Positions 16,501 to 25,398 are shown, numbered from the stretch's first letter. The stretch is 64,000 bases of DNA from Hamadaea flava (GCF_024172085.1 NZ_JAMZDZ010000001.1:8800411-8864410), one strand, 5' to 3'. Notes: a model not told the origin generated them from the sequence alone. Numbers and translations: made by a program.

Positions 16501-17489
16501 GCGCCGCCGGGCTGAGCCGGGTCAAGCGGGCCGGCGTACGCGTCGCGTCGGTCGCGGGCCGGTCGATCGCGATCTTCGTCCCCGTCTTCGCAGTGGCGAC
16601 CTTCGTGACGTTCGCGCTGCGTACGCTGAGCGGGCTCAGCCCGGCGCACCTGCAACTGGGGGAGTCCGCGACCCCGGAGAACATCGCCCGCATCGAGCAC
16701 CAGTGGGGCCTGGACAAGCCGTTCCTGACCCAATACCTCGACTGGTTCGGCAACCTGCTCTCCGGCGACCTCGGCACCAGCTGGTTCAACGGCGCCGACA
16801 TCGCCCGACTGCTCACCGAGGGCGCGGTCATCAGCCTGTCGGTGGCCGGGTTCGCGCTGCTGATCGGCGTAGTGTTCGGCTTCGGCCTCGGCGTACTCGC
16901 CGCGTGGCGGCGCACGACCTGGGTCGACCGGGGGATCACCGGGTTCACCACGTTCATCTCGGTCATGCCGTCATTCGTCGTCGGCATCGCCCTGGTCGGG
17001 GTGTTCGCCGTCGGCCTCGGCTGGTTCCCCTCCGCCGGCTACGTCCCGGCCGACCGCGGGTTCGGCGTCTGGCTGGCCCACATCACGCTGCCCGCGATCG
17101 CGCTCAGCTTCGACACCGTCTCCGACGTCGCCCGGCAGCTACGGGCCGGGCTCGTGGCAGCGTACCGGGAGAACTATGTGACCGGCGCGGTCGTGCGCGG
17201 GCTCAGCCCTCGGCGGATCTTCTTCCGGCATGTGCTGCGCAACGGGATCGGCCCGGCGCTGACCGTGCTCGGGCTGAAGTTCCCGAACCTGCTCGGCGGG
17301 GCCGTGGTCACCGAGGCGATCTTCGGCATGCCGGGCTTCGGCCAGTTCGCCGCCCAATCGGCGCAACGCGGCGACGTCCCGGCCGTCCAAGGCGTCCTGG
17401 TCGTCTCGATCGTCCTGGTCGTGGTGTTCAACCTGCTGGTCAACATCATCCTCGCCCGGGTCACGCCCGCGTCGGCGAGAGGAGTCTGA
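16497..17489 (+). CDS. ABC transporter permease (DppB-like)
   Basis: 330-aa inner-membrane permease with about six transmembrane helices and the BPD_transp_1 domain. The first helix is IAIFVPVFAVATFVTFALRTL; the large loop (GESATPENIARIEHQWGLDKPF) is typical of DppB-type subunits. The EAA loop that contacts the ATPases lies around ENYVTGAVVRGLSPRRIFFRHVLRN. The ATG overlaps the binding-protein stop (ATGA). It pairs with the next permease to form the channel of the importer. Confidence 0.9.
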   Translation: MSAAGLSRVKRAGVRVASVAGRSIAIFVPVFAVATFVTFALRTLSGLSPAHLQLGESATPENIARIEHQWGLDKPFLTQYLDWFGNLLSGDLGTSWFNGADIARLLTEGAVISLSVAGFALLIGVVFGFGLGVLAAWRRTTWVDRGITGFTTFISVMPSFVVGIALVGVFAVGLGWFPSAGYVPADRGFGVWLAHITLPAIALSFDTVSDVARQLRAGLVAAYRENYVTGAVVRGLSPRRIFFRHVLRNGIGPALTVLGLKFPNLLGGAVVTEAIFGMPGFGQFAAQSAQRGDVPAVQGVLVVSIVLVVVFNLLVNIILARVTPASARGV

Positions 17490-17491
17490 CA

Positions 17492-18370
17492 GTGGTACGC
17501 CGAATCCTGCGGCTCGGCTCCGGCCGGATCGCGTTCACCATCCTGGCCCTGATCGCGCTACTGGCATTGGCCGGACCGATGCTGGCCCCGCAGGACCCGC
17601 TGACCGGCAGCGCCGACATCCTCGCCGCGCCGAGCGCCCAGCACTGGCTCGGCACCGACTACCTGGGCCGCGACGTGCTCAGCCGGCTGCTGGCCGGATC
17701 GCGGCTCAGCGTACTGGGCGCGGTGCAGGTGACCGTGATGGCGCTGATCGTCGGCGTCATTCCCGGAATCTTGTCGGTCTATCTGGGCCGCGTCTTCGAA
17801 TGGGTCACGCTCCGACTGGCCGACACGCTGATCGCGTTGCCGTTCCTCGTGTTCGCCGTCGCGGTCACCGCCCTGCTCGGCAACGGCATCCCGCAGGCGA
17901 TGTTCACCGTCGGCGTCATGGTGTCGCCGCTGTTCTTCCGGGTGTCCCGGGCGGCCACCCTCTCGGTGGCCCGATCGCAATACGTCGAGGCGGCGATCAT
18001 CTCCGGGGCCTCGGTCGGCTGGATCGTGCGCAAGCACGTGTGGGTCAAGGTGCTCCCGCCGATCGCCATCGCCCTCGCGCACACCGCCGGAGTCGGCTTC
18101 GTCGTCGTGTCCAGCCTGACCTTCCTCGGCATCGGCGTACGCCCGCCCGCCCCGACCTGGGGCGGCATCCTCGCCTCCGACCTCGGGTTCCTCAGCTACC
18201 GGCCGTGGGCGCCACTGCTGCCCACCGCGTTGATCATGGCCACCGTGTGGGCCTGCAACCTGCTCGCCGACGCCATCCGCGACGTCACCGGCGAAGCCGG
18301 CCGAGCCCTGCTCAACCGCCGCACGGCCGCCGCCAACCGAAACCTCGCAGTGGGAAGGAGCGCCTCATGA
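17492..18370 (+). CDS. ABC transporter permease (DppC-like)
   Basis: 292-aa permease with about six helices and the DppC-type N-terminus (short cytoplasmic segment, helix, then GTDYLGRDVLSRLLAGSRLSV). The EAA-type loop is near ARSQYVEAAIISGASVGWIVRKHV. The GTG start at 17492 has GAGAGGAGT upstream and lies 2 bp after the previous stop. It partners the DppB-like subunit. The last 20 residues (NRRTAAANRNL) are a hydrophilic tail. Confidence 0.9.
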   Translation: MVRRILRLGSGRIAFTILALIALLALAGPMLAPQDPLTGSADILAAPSAQHWLGTDYLGRDVLSRLLAGSRLSVLGAVQVTVMALIVGVIPGILSVYLGRVFEWVTLRLADTLIALPFLVFAVAVTALLGNGIPQAMFTVGVMVSPLFFRVSRAATLSVARSQYVEAAIISGASVGWIVRKHVWVKVLPPIAIALAHTAGVGFVVVSSLTFLGIGVRPPAPTWGGILASDLGFLSYRPWAPLLPTALIMATVWACNLLADAIRDVTGEAGRALLNRRTAAANRNLAVGRSAS

Positions 18371-19200
18371 GCGACACCGTGCTGCGCCTGGACGGCGTAC
18401 GCGTCCACGACGCGGTCACCGGCCGGGACCTGGTCCGCGGCGTCACCTTCGACCTGACGCCGGGCAAGACCGTCGGCATCGTCGGCGAATCCGGCAGCGG
18501 CAAGACGCTGACCTGCCGGGCGGTGCTGGGCATCCTGCCACAGCACTTCACCGTCTCGGCCGGCGTGATCGAGCTGAACGGCCGCGACGTCACCGGATTC
18601 ACCGCCCGCGACTGGACCGAGGTACGCGGCTCGGCCGTCGGCGCGGTCTTCCAGGACCCCGCGTCCTACCTCAACCCGTCGCTGCGCGTCGGCAGCCAGA
18701 TCGCCGAAGTGCTGCGCGTCAAGAAAGGACTGTCCCGACGCGCGGCCCGGCACCGGGCGACCGCCCTGCTCGCCTCGGTACGCCTCCGCGACCCGGACCT
18801 GGTCTACCAGCAGTATCCACACGAACTGTCCGGCGGAATGCTGCAACGGGTCCTCATCGCCACCGCCATCGCCGCCGACCCGCAGCTGCTCATCGCCGAC
18901 GAGGCCACCACCGCGCTCGACGTCACCGTGCAAGCCGAGATCCTGGACCTGCTCGCCGATCTGCGCGACCGCACCGGCCTGGCGCTGATCGTCGTGTCCC
19001 ACGATCTCGCGGTCGTCGCGCAGCTCTGCGACGAGGTCCTCGTCCTGCGCGACGGGCAGGTCGTCGAACAGGGGCCGACCGACCGCATCCTGTTCGACCC
19101 GCAGCACGAGTACACCCGGCTGCTCATCGCCGAACACGAGCAGTACGGCCTGGACGCGCTTCTCGAGCAGCACAGTCTGGAGCTGGATCATGTCGGCTGA
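18367..19200 (+). CDS. ABC transporter ATP-binding protein (DppD-like)
   Basis: 277-aa nucleotide-binding subunit: Walker A GESGSGKT (~residues 38-46), Q-loop FQDPASYLNP, signature LSGGMLQR, Walker B LLIADEATTALD and switch His in VVSHDLAVVAQL. The C-terminal segment after residue ~230 is shorter than in full oligopeptide DppD proteins, which often carry a Cys-rich [4Fe-4S] tail; none is seen here. The ATG overlaps the permease stop by 4 bases. It powers import together with the next ATPase. Confidence 0.92.
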   Translation: MSDTVLRLDGVRVHDAVTGRDLVRGVTFDLTPGKTVGIVGESGSGKTLTCRAVLGILPQHFTVSAGVIELNGRDVTGFTARDWTEVRGSAVGAVFQDPASYLNPSLRVGSQIAEVLRVKKGLSRRAARHRATALLASVRLRDPDLVYQQYPHELSGGMLQRVLIATAIAADPQLLIADEATTALDVTVQAEILDLLADLRDRTGLALIVVSHDLAVVAQLCDEVLVLRDGQVVEQGPTDRILFDPQHEYTRLLIAEHEQYGLDALLEQHSLELDHVG

Positions 19201-20029
19201 CCCCGTCCTGGCGGTGACCGGACTCGACGTGCACTACCGGCGGCGTACCGGGCGGTTGCACGCGCTCAAGCAGGCCACGCTGACCGTGGCGGCGGGCGAG
19301 ACCGTCGGCGTCATCGGCGAGACCGGTTCCGGGAAGTCCACTCTGGCCCGTGCCGTGCTCGGCCTGGTACGCCCATCGGCCGGCCGCATCGTGGTCGCCG
19401 GAACCGACGTCACCGGCTTCTCGGCCCGGCGATGGCGAGCCCTGCGCCGCCAAGGCGTCCTGCAGTACGTGTTCCAGGACCCGCTGCGCAGCCTCGACCC
19501 GGACCTGACCGTCGAGGAGTCGCTGATCGAACCGCTGCTGATCCAGGGCCGGTCCCGCCGCGAGTCCGCCGACCGCGTACGGGCGTACCTGGAGCGGGTG
19601 CACCTGGACGAGACGCTGCTGTCGCGGCTGCCCGGCGAACTGTCCGGCGGCCAACGCCAACGCGTCGCGGTCGCCCGCGCGCTGGTCACCGACCCCCGGC
19701 TGATCATCCTCGACGAGCCGGTCAGCGCCCTCGACGCCGCGACCCGGGTCCGGGCGCTGGAGTTCCTCAAAGAACTGCGTGCCGCCGGAACGGCGTTGGT
19801 GTTCATCTCGCACGATCTCGGTTCGGTCGCCGGGCTGGCCGACCGGGTCGCCGTGCTGTACCAGGGCGAGATCGTCGAGACGGCGCCGGCCACCGACGTG
19901 ATCCGGTCGCCGCGTCACGCGTACACGCGGCTGTTGGTGAGCTCGGCCCCGACGCTGCGCTCGGCCGCCGCGAACCGGGCCGACCGCGCGGCCCGCCGCC
20001 AAGCCCTTCGTGACCTTTTACCTGCCTGA
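19190..20029 (+). CDS. ABC transporter ATP-binding protein (DppF-like)
   Basis: 279-aa second ATPase: Walker A GETGSGKST, Q-loop VFQDPLRSLDPDL, signature LSGGQRQR, Walker B LIILDEPVSALD and switch His FISHDLGSVAGL. All catalytic motifs are intact. It overlaps the previous ATPase by 11 bases, so the two are coupled and should form the heterodimeric motor of the importer. The C-terminus is Arg/Ala-rich and probably disordered. It is followed 16 bp later by the FAD monooxygenase gene of the same operon. Confidence 0.92.
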   Translation: MSADPVLAVTGLDVHYRRRTGRLHALKQATLTVAAGETVGVIGETGSGKSTLARAVLGLVRPSAGRIVVAGTDVTGFSARRWRALRRQGVLQYVFQDPLRSLDPDLTVEESLIEPLLIQGRSRRESADRVRAYLERVHLDETLLSRLPGELSGGQRQRVAVARALVTDPRLIILDEPVSALDAATRVRALEFLKELRAAGTALVFISHDLGSVAGLADRVAVLYQGEIVETAPATDVIRSPRHAYTRLLVSSAPTLRSAAANRADRAARRQALRDLLPA

Positions 20030-20045
20030 CCTGGAAGGAGACCCC

Positions 20046-22736
20046 GTGAGCGACGTGTCTTTCCCGACCGGCGAACCCCCGGGCGAGCTGGACGTGCTGA
20101 TCGTCGGCGCCGGACCGGTGGGGCTGGCCGCGGCCGTCGAGCTGACCGCCCGCGACGTGCGGGTCGCGGTGGTGGACGCCGCGACGACGGCCGAGCTGGT
20201 CCGGGCCGGCGCGATGGGGCACTCGCCGCGCACCGTCGAGCATTTCCGCCGCTGGGGTGTGCTGCAGGCGATCCGGACCGGCTGGACCTTCCCGCCAGAA
20301 TGGAACCGCGGCATCCGGCTGGCGACCTCGCTGGCCGGGCACGACCTGGCCGCGACCGGCCGCCGACCGCAGACGTACTCGCTGGCCAAGCCGATCCGCC
20401 GACCGCAGACGGTGCTGCAGCAGGCTTTCCTCGATCACCTGACGGTGCGCGACGTGCCGGTCAGCGGCGGCTGGCGGGTCATCGGCCTGTCACAGACCGA
20501 CGATCTCGTGGAGACGGAGGTCTTCTCGGCGGGGGAGACCCGCACGATCCGGTCCCGGTACGTCCTGGGCGCCGACGGCGGCAGCAGCACCGTGCGGCGG
20601 CTGGCCGGCATCGACCGCACCGGCGAGCACGCCGACGAGCGGATGTTCCGGCTCGTCGTGCGGACCCGGCCCGGTGCGCTCGGGCCCGCGCCCAGCGGCA
20701 CCAACATCGTCTACAACCAGATCGCGTCCGGATTCCTCGCCGCGATCAGCCCTGTCGAGTGGCGCGTGTACGCCGGCCCCTACCCGCTGGACGTCACGCC
20801 GTCCGACGAGGAACTGCTCGACGTCGCGCGGGCGGCGTTCGGCGTACCTGACCTCGACCTGTCGATCGCCTCGAAGACGTCGTTCTACCAGGCGACGAGG
20901 ATCGCGACTTCATTCCGCCACCGCCGGGTGCTGCTCGCCGGCGACGCGGCCCATGTGCGTACGCCGGGCGGCAATCTCGGCGAAGGCTTCGGCGACGTGG
21001 TCAACCTCGGCTGGAAGCTGGCCGCCGTCCTCGCCGGGCAGGCGGGCGACACACTGCTCGACTCCTACGACGCCGAACGGCGTACGCACAACCAGCGGGT
21101 CGCCGACCACGCGCTCGCGGCGGCTCGGCGTACGCGGGCGCTGGTCGGGCGCATCCGGCAGATCGGCGTGCCCGCCGACGACGACACCACTTCGGCCGGT
21201 GCCCTGGCAAGGCAGTCGATCGCGGCGTTGCTGGCCGAGTCGCCGGGCGGGGAAGCGTCGGGAGTCGTGTTCGACGAACGCTACGACGCCTCCGCCGTCA
21301 TCTCGTACGAACCCGGCCAGCACGACTCCGACCAGCCGTGGACGGCCTCGGCGTACGCCGACGACCCTCGGCCGGGCCATCGGGCGCCGGACGCGTACGT
21401 GGACCCGTGGGGCGACACGCTCTACGACCGGCTCGGCTTCACGACCGGCCTGGTCGTGGTGGACTCGAGGTTGACCACTGCAGCACCTGGCCTGGTCTCG
21501 GGCTTGACGACTGCCCCCGAGCCGGCGTCGGGCTTCGGCACCGCGCTCGACCTTGCTGCGGCATTCTCGGTCGCCGCTGAGAGTCGCGGCCTTGAGCTAT
21601 CCATTGTGCACGTGACGCACGGCCCGGCCCGCGACCTGTATCCGCCCGGCGCCTACCTGATCCGTCCCGACCAGCACGTCGCCTGGCGGGGCACGACCCT
21701 GCCGCCCGGCGGGGCCGGCGCCGTGCTCGACCACCTCCTCGGCACCGTCGCCGACACGGAGGCCATCACCGACCCAGGCACCGTCACCGACCCAGGCACC
21801 GTCACCCACTCGAAAGGCTCCACGATGTCCGACTATCTCGACTTCACCGGCCCGGCCGAACTGCGTACGCGGGGCACCGTGCTCATCGCGCCCGGCCGCG
21901 GCGAGAGCCAGAGCAGCTACCTCCGCCTGGCCACGCGGCTGGCCGCCGACTCCTATCGCGTACGCGTCGTGCCCGCGCCGATCGTGGACGCCGACGACGT
22001 CGCCGGATCCCTCGACCGGTACGCCTCCGTCCTCGCCGACGCCGTCAAGGGAGTCTCCGTCCCTGTCGCTGTCTCCGTCCCGGCATCGGGTGACCGCGCC
22101 GTCTCGGCTTTCGGGGACCGGGCCGCCATTTCCGTCTCTGTTTCCGGCAGCCAGGCCGTCGACTCCGTCGCTGCGTCCGAGGACCGCGCCGATGCCGCCG
22201 AGGACGGTCCGGTGCAGCCGCTGGTCCTCGTCGGGGCCGACATCGCCGCCGCGGCGGTCGCCGCGCTGGCCGACCGGGCCGACCCCGAAGCCACGTGGTG
22301 GCCGGCCGGCGTGGTGCTCGCCGGGCTGCCCGGATACACCGTCCACGCGGCCACCGGCTGGGACGACGAACTCGACGCGCGTACGCACTGCTCGGTGCAC
22401 CGCGGCGTGCTGTCGGACGACCCGGCCGTCCAACCCGGTACGCTCGCCGACCCCGTTCCAGCGCGGCTGCTGGATCTGGCGTACCAGACCGAATCGCCGC
22501 TGCCGCACCTGATCCTGACCGGCGACGCCGACCCGTACGCCGACCGCGACCAGCTGACCCGCCTCGCGCGACGGCTGCCGCTGGCCCGGCTGTCGGCCGT
22601 ACGCGGCGCGCACCACGACGTTCTCAACGACCTGCAGCACCGGACCGTCGCCGCCGAGATCGTCTCCTTCCTGGAGGCGCTGCGCGCGAACGAGCCGCTG
22701 CGGCCGATCGTCCACAGTGTTCACAGCGCCTGGTGA
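20046..22736 (+). CDS. FAD monooxygenase fused to alpha/beta-hydrolase-like domain
   Basis: 896-aa fusion. Residues ~15-580 are a PHBH-type flavoprotein monooxygenase: GAGPVGLAAAVEL (FAD dinucleotide fold), GADGGSSTVRR (DG motif region) and LLAGDAAHVRTPGG (FAD GD motif, ~298), with a thioredoxin-like C-terminal part. Residues ~594-896 resemble an alpha/beta-hydrolase, beginning MSDYLDF and ending with GDADPYADR and GAHHDVLND, likely Asp and His of a triad; the usual GxSxG nucleophile elbow is not evident (LVGADIA instead). GTG 20046 has AAGGAG 7 nt upstream. Two in-frame 18-bp repeats encoding TDPGTV and a second ribosome site lie at the junction. Together the domains would oxidise then cleave an imported substrate. 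Confidence 0.8.
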   Translation: MSDVSFPTGEPPGELDVLIVGAGPVGLAAAVELTARDVRVAVVDAATTAELVRAGAMGHSPRTVEHFRRWGVLQAIRTGWTFPPEWNRGIRLATSLAGHDLAATGRRPQTYSLAKPIRRPQTVLQQAFLDHLTVRDVPVSGGWRVIGLSQTDDLVETEVFSAGETRTIRSRYVLGADGGSSTVRRLAGIDRTGEHADERMFRLVVRTRPGALGPAPSGTNIVYNQIASGFLAAISPVEWRVYAGPYPLDVTPSDEELLDVARAAFGVPDLDLSIASKTSFYQATRIATSFRHRRVLLAGDAAHVRTPGGNLGEGFGDVVNLGWKLAAVLAGQAGDTLLDSYDAERRTHNQRVADHALAAARRTRALVGRIRQIGVPADDDTTSAGALARQSIAALLAESPGGEASGVVFDERYDASAVISYEPGQHDSDQPWTASAYADDPRPGHRAPDAYVDPWGDTLYDRLGFTTGLVVVDSRLTTAAPGLVSGLTTAPEPASGFGTALDLAAAFSVAAESRGLELSIVHVTHGPARDLYPPGAYLIRPDQHVAWRGTTLPPGGAGAVLDHLLGTVADTEAITDPGTVTDPGTVTHSKGSTMSDYLDFTGPAELRTRGTVLIAPGRGESQSSYLRLATRLAADSYRVRVVPAPIVDADDVAGSLDRYASVLADAVKGVSVPVAVSVPASGDRAVSAFGDRAAISVSVSGSQAVDSVAASEDRADAAEDGPVQPLVLVGADIAAAAVAALADRADPEATWWPAGVVLAGLPGYTVHAATGWDDELDARTHCSVHRGVLSDDPAVQPGTLADPVPARLLDLAYQTESPLPHLILTGDADPYADRDQLTRLARRLPLARLSAVRGAHHDVLNDLQHRTVAAEIVSFLEALRANEPLRPIVHSVHSAW
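21770..21805. repeat. Two tandem 18-bp repeats at the fusion junction
   Basis: CGACCCAGGCACCGTCAC occurs twice without gap (21770-21787, 21788-21805), in frame, just before the internal ATG at 21825 that begins the hydrolase-like half. Confidence 0.9.
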
Positions 22737-22747
22737 CGGAGGAAGAC

Positions 22748-23299
22748 ATGACGACCACGATCTCGCCGGTTCGAACAGTGCCGCAGACCCCCGAACCACC
22801 CGAGCTCGGCATCGACCCGCATCGGCTGCTCGGCCTGCTGCGGCGACACGCCACCACGGTCACCGTCGTGACCGCGCCCGGGGGAGCGGGGCTGCCCCCG
22901 GCCGGGTTCACCGCCACGTCGTTCACCTCGGTGTCGCTGCGGCCGCAGCTGGTGTCGTTCTGCCTGGACCGCGACTCGACGAGCTGGCCCGCGGTGGAAC
23001 GTGCTCGTCATGTGGCCATCCACCTGCTCGCCGCCGGGCAGCAGCAGGTGGCCCGGACGTTCGCCACCAAGGGCATCGACCGGTTCGCCGACGACACGAT
23101 CTGGACGCCTGGCGCGTACGGGATGCCGTTGCTGCGCGGCGTCCTGGCGACGCTGGTGTGCGAAGTGGCCGCCCGCGTTCCGGCCGGCGACCATGCGATC
23201 GTCCTGGGCCGCCCGGTGCTGGCCCACCACGGCGACGGCGAGCCGCTGCTCTATCACGACGGCGGCTACCGGCGACTCGACCAGGAGGAGAGCGCGTGA
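22748..23299 (+). CDS. Flavin reductase (FMN/FAD, NAD(P)H-dependent)
   Basis: 183-aa flavin-reductase-like FMN-binding split barrel. Hallmarks: VTVVTA near residue 40, GFTATSFTSVSLRPQLVSFCLDRDSTSW and the C-terminal HHGDGEPLLYHDGGYRRL, as in the small component of two-component monooxygenases. It should provide free reduced flavin to the FMN-dependent monooxygenase at 13604. The start has GGAGGA 7 nt upstream, and the stop overlaps the next gene's GTG. Confidence 0.9.
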   Translation: MTTTISPVRTVPQTPEPPELGIDPHRLLGLLRRHATTVTVVTAPGGAGLPPAGFTATSFTSVSLRPQLVSFCLDRDSTSWPAVERARHVAIHLLAAGQQQVARTFATKGIDRFADDTIWTPGAYGMPLLRGVLATLVCEVAARVPAGDHAIVLGRPVLAHHGDGEPLLYHDGGYRRLDQEESA

Positions 23300-23922
23300 C
23301 TACAGCGACCGTGGCCTCGACTGACGCACCGGTTTCGCTGGTGTTGAACCGGGAGGGCCAGGATCTGCTGTTCAGGACTGCCCGGACGGCGAACGCGTTC
23401 ACGGGAGAGCCGGTCACCGAAGCGCAGATCCGGGCGATCCACGACCTGGTCCGGCTCGGTCCGACAGCGCTGAACTCCCAGCCCCTGCGCGTGCTGTTGC
23501 TGCGTACGCCGGGCGCACGCGCGCGGCTGCTGCCACATTTGAGCGGCGGCAATCGGGACAAGACGGCGGTGGCGCCGTTGACGGCGGTGCTCGCCGCCGA
23601 CACGGGTTTCCCGGAGCGGCTGCCCGAGCTGTTCCCGCACAAGCCGCAGGCCGCCACCTGGTTCGGCGATCCCGAGTATCGCGAGAACCAGGCCCGGTTC
23701 AACGCCACCCTGCAAGCCGGCTACTTCCTCATCGGCGTACGCGCGGCAGGGCTGGCCGCCGGGCCGATGACCGGCTTCGACGCCGCAGCCGTCGACGAGG
23801 AGTTCTTCGCCGACGGCCGATGGCGAACGCTGCTGATCGTCAACATCGGCCGGCCCGCCGCCGAGGCCGCCCGCCAGCGCCTGCCCCGGCTGGCGTACGA
23901 GGACGTGGTGCGATCGGCCTGA
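23296..23922 (+). CDS. Nitroreductase-family protein (RutE-like)
   Basis: 208-aa FMN-dependent nitroreductase-fold enzyme. LFRTARTANAFTGEPVTEAQIRAIHDLVRLGPTALNSQPLRVLLL is the characteristic N-terminal flavin site of the malonic-semialdehyde reductase (RutE)/HadB subgroup, and GLAAGPMTGFD is the conserved central segment. It would reduce an aldehyde or nitro group generated downstream of the monooxygenases. GTG overlaps the preceding stop (GTGA). It is the last gene of the operon, ending 4 bp from the convergent quinone oxidoreductase. Confidence 0.85.
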   Translation: MTTATVASTDAPVSLVLNREGQDLLFRTARTANAFTGEPVTEAQIRAIHDLVRLGPTALNSQPLRVLLLRTPGARARLLPHLSGGNRDKTAVAPLTAVLAADTGFPERLPELFPHKPQAATWFGDPEYRENQARFNATLQAGYFLIGVRAAGLAAGPMTGFDAAAVDEEFFADGRWRTLLIVNIGRPAAEAARQRLPRLAYEDVVRSA

Positions 23923-23926
23923 CGCG

Positions 23927-24850
23927 TCAGCGCGGCAACAGCACCAGCCGACCGCGCAGCCCACCTTCCGCCAGGCGCTCGTGCGCCTCGGCCACCCGGT
24001 CCAGCGGCAGAGTCGCCGCTACCCGCAGGCGCAATCCGGCTTGGGCGAGACTGGTGAGCCGAGACCCGTCGGCGCGGATCCAGACGTTGGCGACCCGGAC
24101 GCCCCGCAGTGGAACGGGTGCGCCGCCGAGGACCGAGACGAACGCGCCGCCACCGCGAACGGCGTCGAGCGCGACAACGCCGAGGCCGGCCGCGTCGATC
24201 ACCGCGTCGACGCCGCCGCGAACCACCGCGCGGACCGCAGCGGGAAGGTCCTGCCCTCGGGCGACGAAGTGATCGGCGCCCAGGGCACGGACCAGGTCTT
24301 CGTCGGCGCCGCCGGCCGCGCCTACCACGCGTGCGCCCGTGGCCGAGGCCAGCTGCACGGCATACCCGCCGACCGCGCCGGCCGCTCCGGTGACCAGCAC
24401 GGTCTGGCCCGGCCGCAGCCCGGCGAGGTCCAGTGCTTGGGCGGCCGTCAGCGAGTTGAGCGGCAGGGTCGCGGCCGCGACCAGGTCCACATCGTCCGGT
24501 AGCCGGCCGACTGCCTCCTCGTCCAGCACCGCGTACTCGGCCTGGGCCTTGCTGGGCAACGCCAGCCGGTCGGACAAACCGGCGACCCGGTCGCCTACCG
24601 CGAATCGGGTCACGTCGGCGCCGACGGCGTCCACGACGCCGGACAGGTCCCAGCCCAGGCCGATGACGTCCCGCGCGGGCAGCAGGCCGTTCGCGGTCAG
24701 GCCGCCGCTGCGGGTCTGGAGGTCGACCGGGTTGACGGCGGCCGCCGCGACGCCGATCCGGACCTGGCCGGGGCCGGGCTCAGGAATCGGCAGGTCGGCG
24801 AGTTCGAGTACGCCCGGTCCACCGAATCCTCTGATGATCACTGACTTCAT
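23927..24850 (-). CDS. NADP-dependent quinone oxidoreductase-like (MDR, zinc-less)
   Basis: 307-aa medium-chain dehydrogenase/reductase. The N-terminal GroES-like domain is followed by a Rossmann fold with GQTVLVTGAAGAVGGYAVQLA (NADPH loop). The zinc ligands of alcohol dehydrogenases are absent, as in quinone oxidoreductases. The substrate is probably a quinone or electrophilic enone (family knowledge). It is divergent from an HxlR regulator across an 18-bp palindrome, the classic layout of a stress-inducible oxidoreductase controlled by its neighbour. Confidence 0.88.
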   Translation of the reverse strand: MKSVIIRGFGGPGVLELADLPIPEPGPGQVRIGVAAAAVNPVDLQTRSGGLTANGLLPARDVIGLGWDLSGVVDAVGADVTRFAVGDRVAGLSDRLALPSKAQAEYAVLDEEAVGRLPDDVDLVAAATLPLNSLTAAQALDLAGLRPGQTVLVTGAAGAVGGYAVQLASATGARVVGAAGGADEDLVRALGADHFVARGQDLPAAVRAVVRGGVDAVIDAAGLGVVALDAVRGGGAFVSVLGGAPVPLRGVRVANVWIRADGSRLTSLAQAGLRLRVAATLPLDRVAEAHERLAEGGLRGRLVLLPR

Positions 24851-24888
24851 GTGGTCACCGTATGGAGTGCTACTCTCCAGTGGGAAGT

Positions 24889-24906
24889 AGGCACTTCGAA
24901 GTGCCT
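24889..24906. promoter_or_regulatory. 18-bp perfect palindrome, probable HxlR operator
   Basis: AGGCACTTCGAAGTGCCT, perfectly self-complementary, in the 77-bp divergent gap between the oxidoreductase and the HxlR gene, 21 bp before the HxlR GTG. Confidence 0.75.
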
Positions 24907-24927
24907 GTGCAACCTGGAGGTGCCCGC

Positions 24928-25398
24928 GTGACGACCCTCTCGGCGGCCGAACGCCGTGCGGCGGAGCGAATCGCGTACGACGCCTATCTGGCCGCCTGCC
25001 CGGCCCGCAAGCTGCTCGACCGGATCAGCGACAAGTGGGTCAGCCTGGTGCTGACCGCCCTGGCCGATGGACCCCGGCGGCAGAGCGACCTCGCCCGCTT
25101 CCTAGCCGGGGCGAGCCAGAAGATGCTCACGCAGACGTTGCGGGCGCTCGAGCGTGACGGAATCGTCGACCGCACGGTCACGCCGACGGTGCCGATCCGC
25201 GTCGACTACGCGCTCACCGACCTCGGCCGCAGCCTGCTGCCCGTCATCGCGGCCATCAAGGGCTGGGCCGAATCTCACCTCGCCGAAGTGGAGTGTGCGC
25301 AACTCGCGTACGACCAGGCGAACAGGGAGCCGGACGCGGGGAGAAGGTCCCCGGGTCCGGCTCGTGATCAGCTCGCGGCGGTCCGGAACACCGGGTAG
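24928..25398 (+). CDS. HxlR-family winged-helix regulator
   Basis: 156-aa MarR-like regulator of the HxlR family: CPARKLLDRISDKWVSLVLTAL (the Cys-containing N-terminal helix typical of redox- or electrophile-sensing HxlR proteins) followed by LARFLAGASQKMLTQTLRALERDGIV (recognition helix) and the wing PIRVDYALTDLG. GTG 24928 has GGAGG 7 nt upstream. Cys sensing of quinones or aldehydes is plausible but inferred. The last 31 bp overlap the lipase gene on the other strand. Confidence 0.88.
   Translation: MTTLSAAERRAAERIAYDAYLAACPARKLLDRISDKWVSLVLTALADGPRRQSDLARFLAGASQKMLTQTLRALERDGIVDRTVTPTVPIRVDYALTDLGRSLLPVIAAIKGWAESHLAEVECAQLAYDQANREPDAGRRSPGPARDQLAAVRNTG

Noticed and set aside
21825..22736. 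Separate gene only (no fusion)
   Set aside because: There is no stop between the halves and the frame is continuous, so fusion is the primary call, with the internal start left as a possibility.
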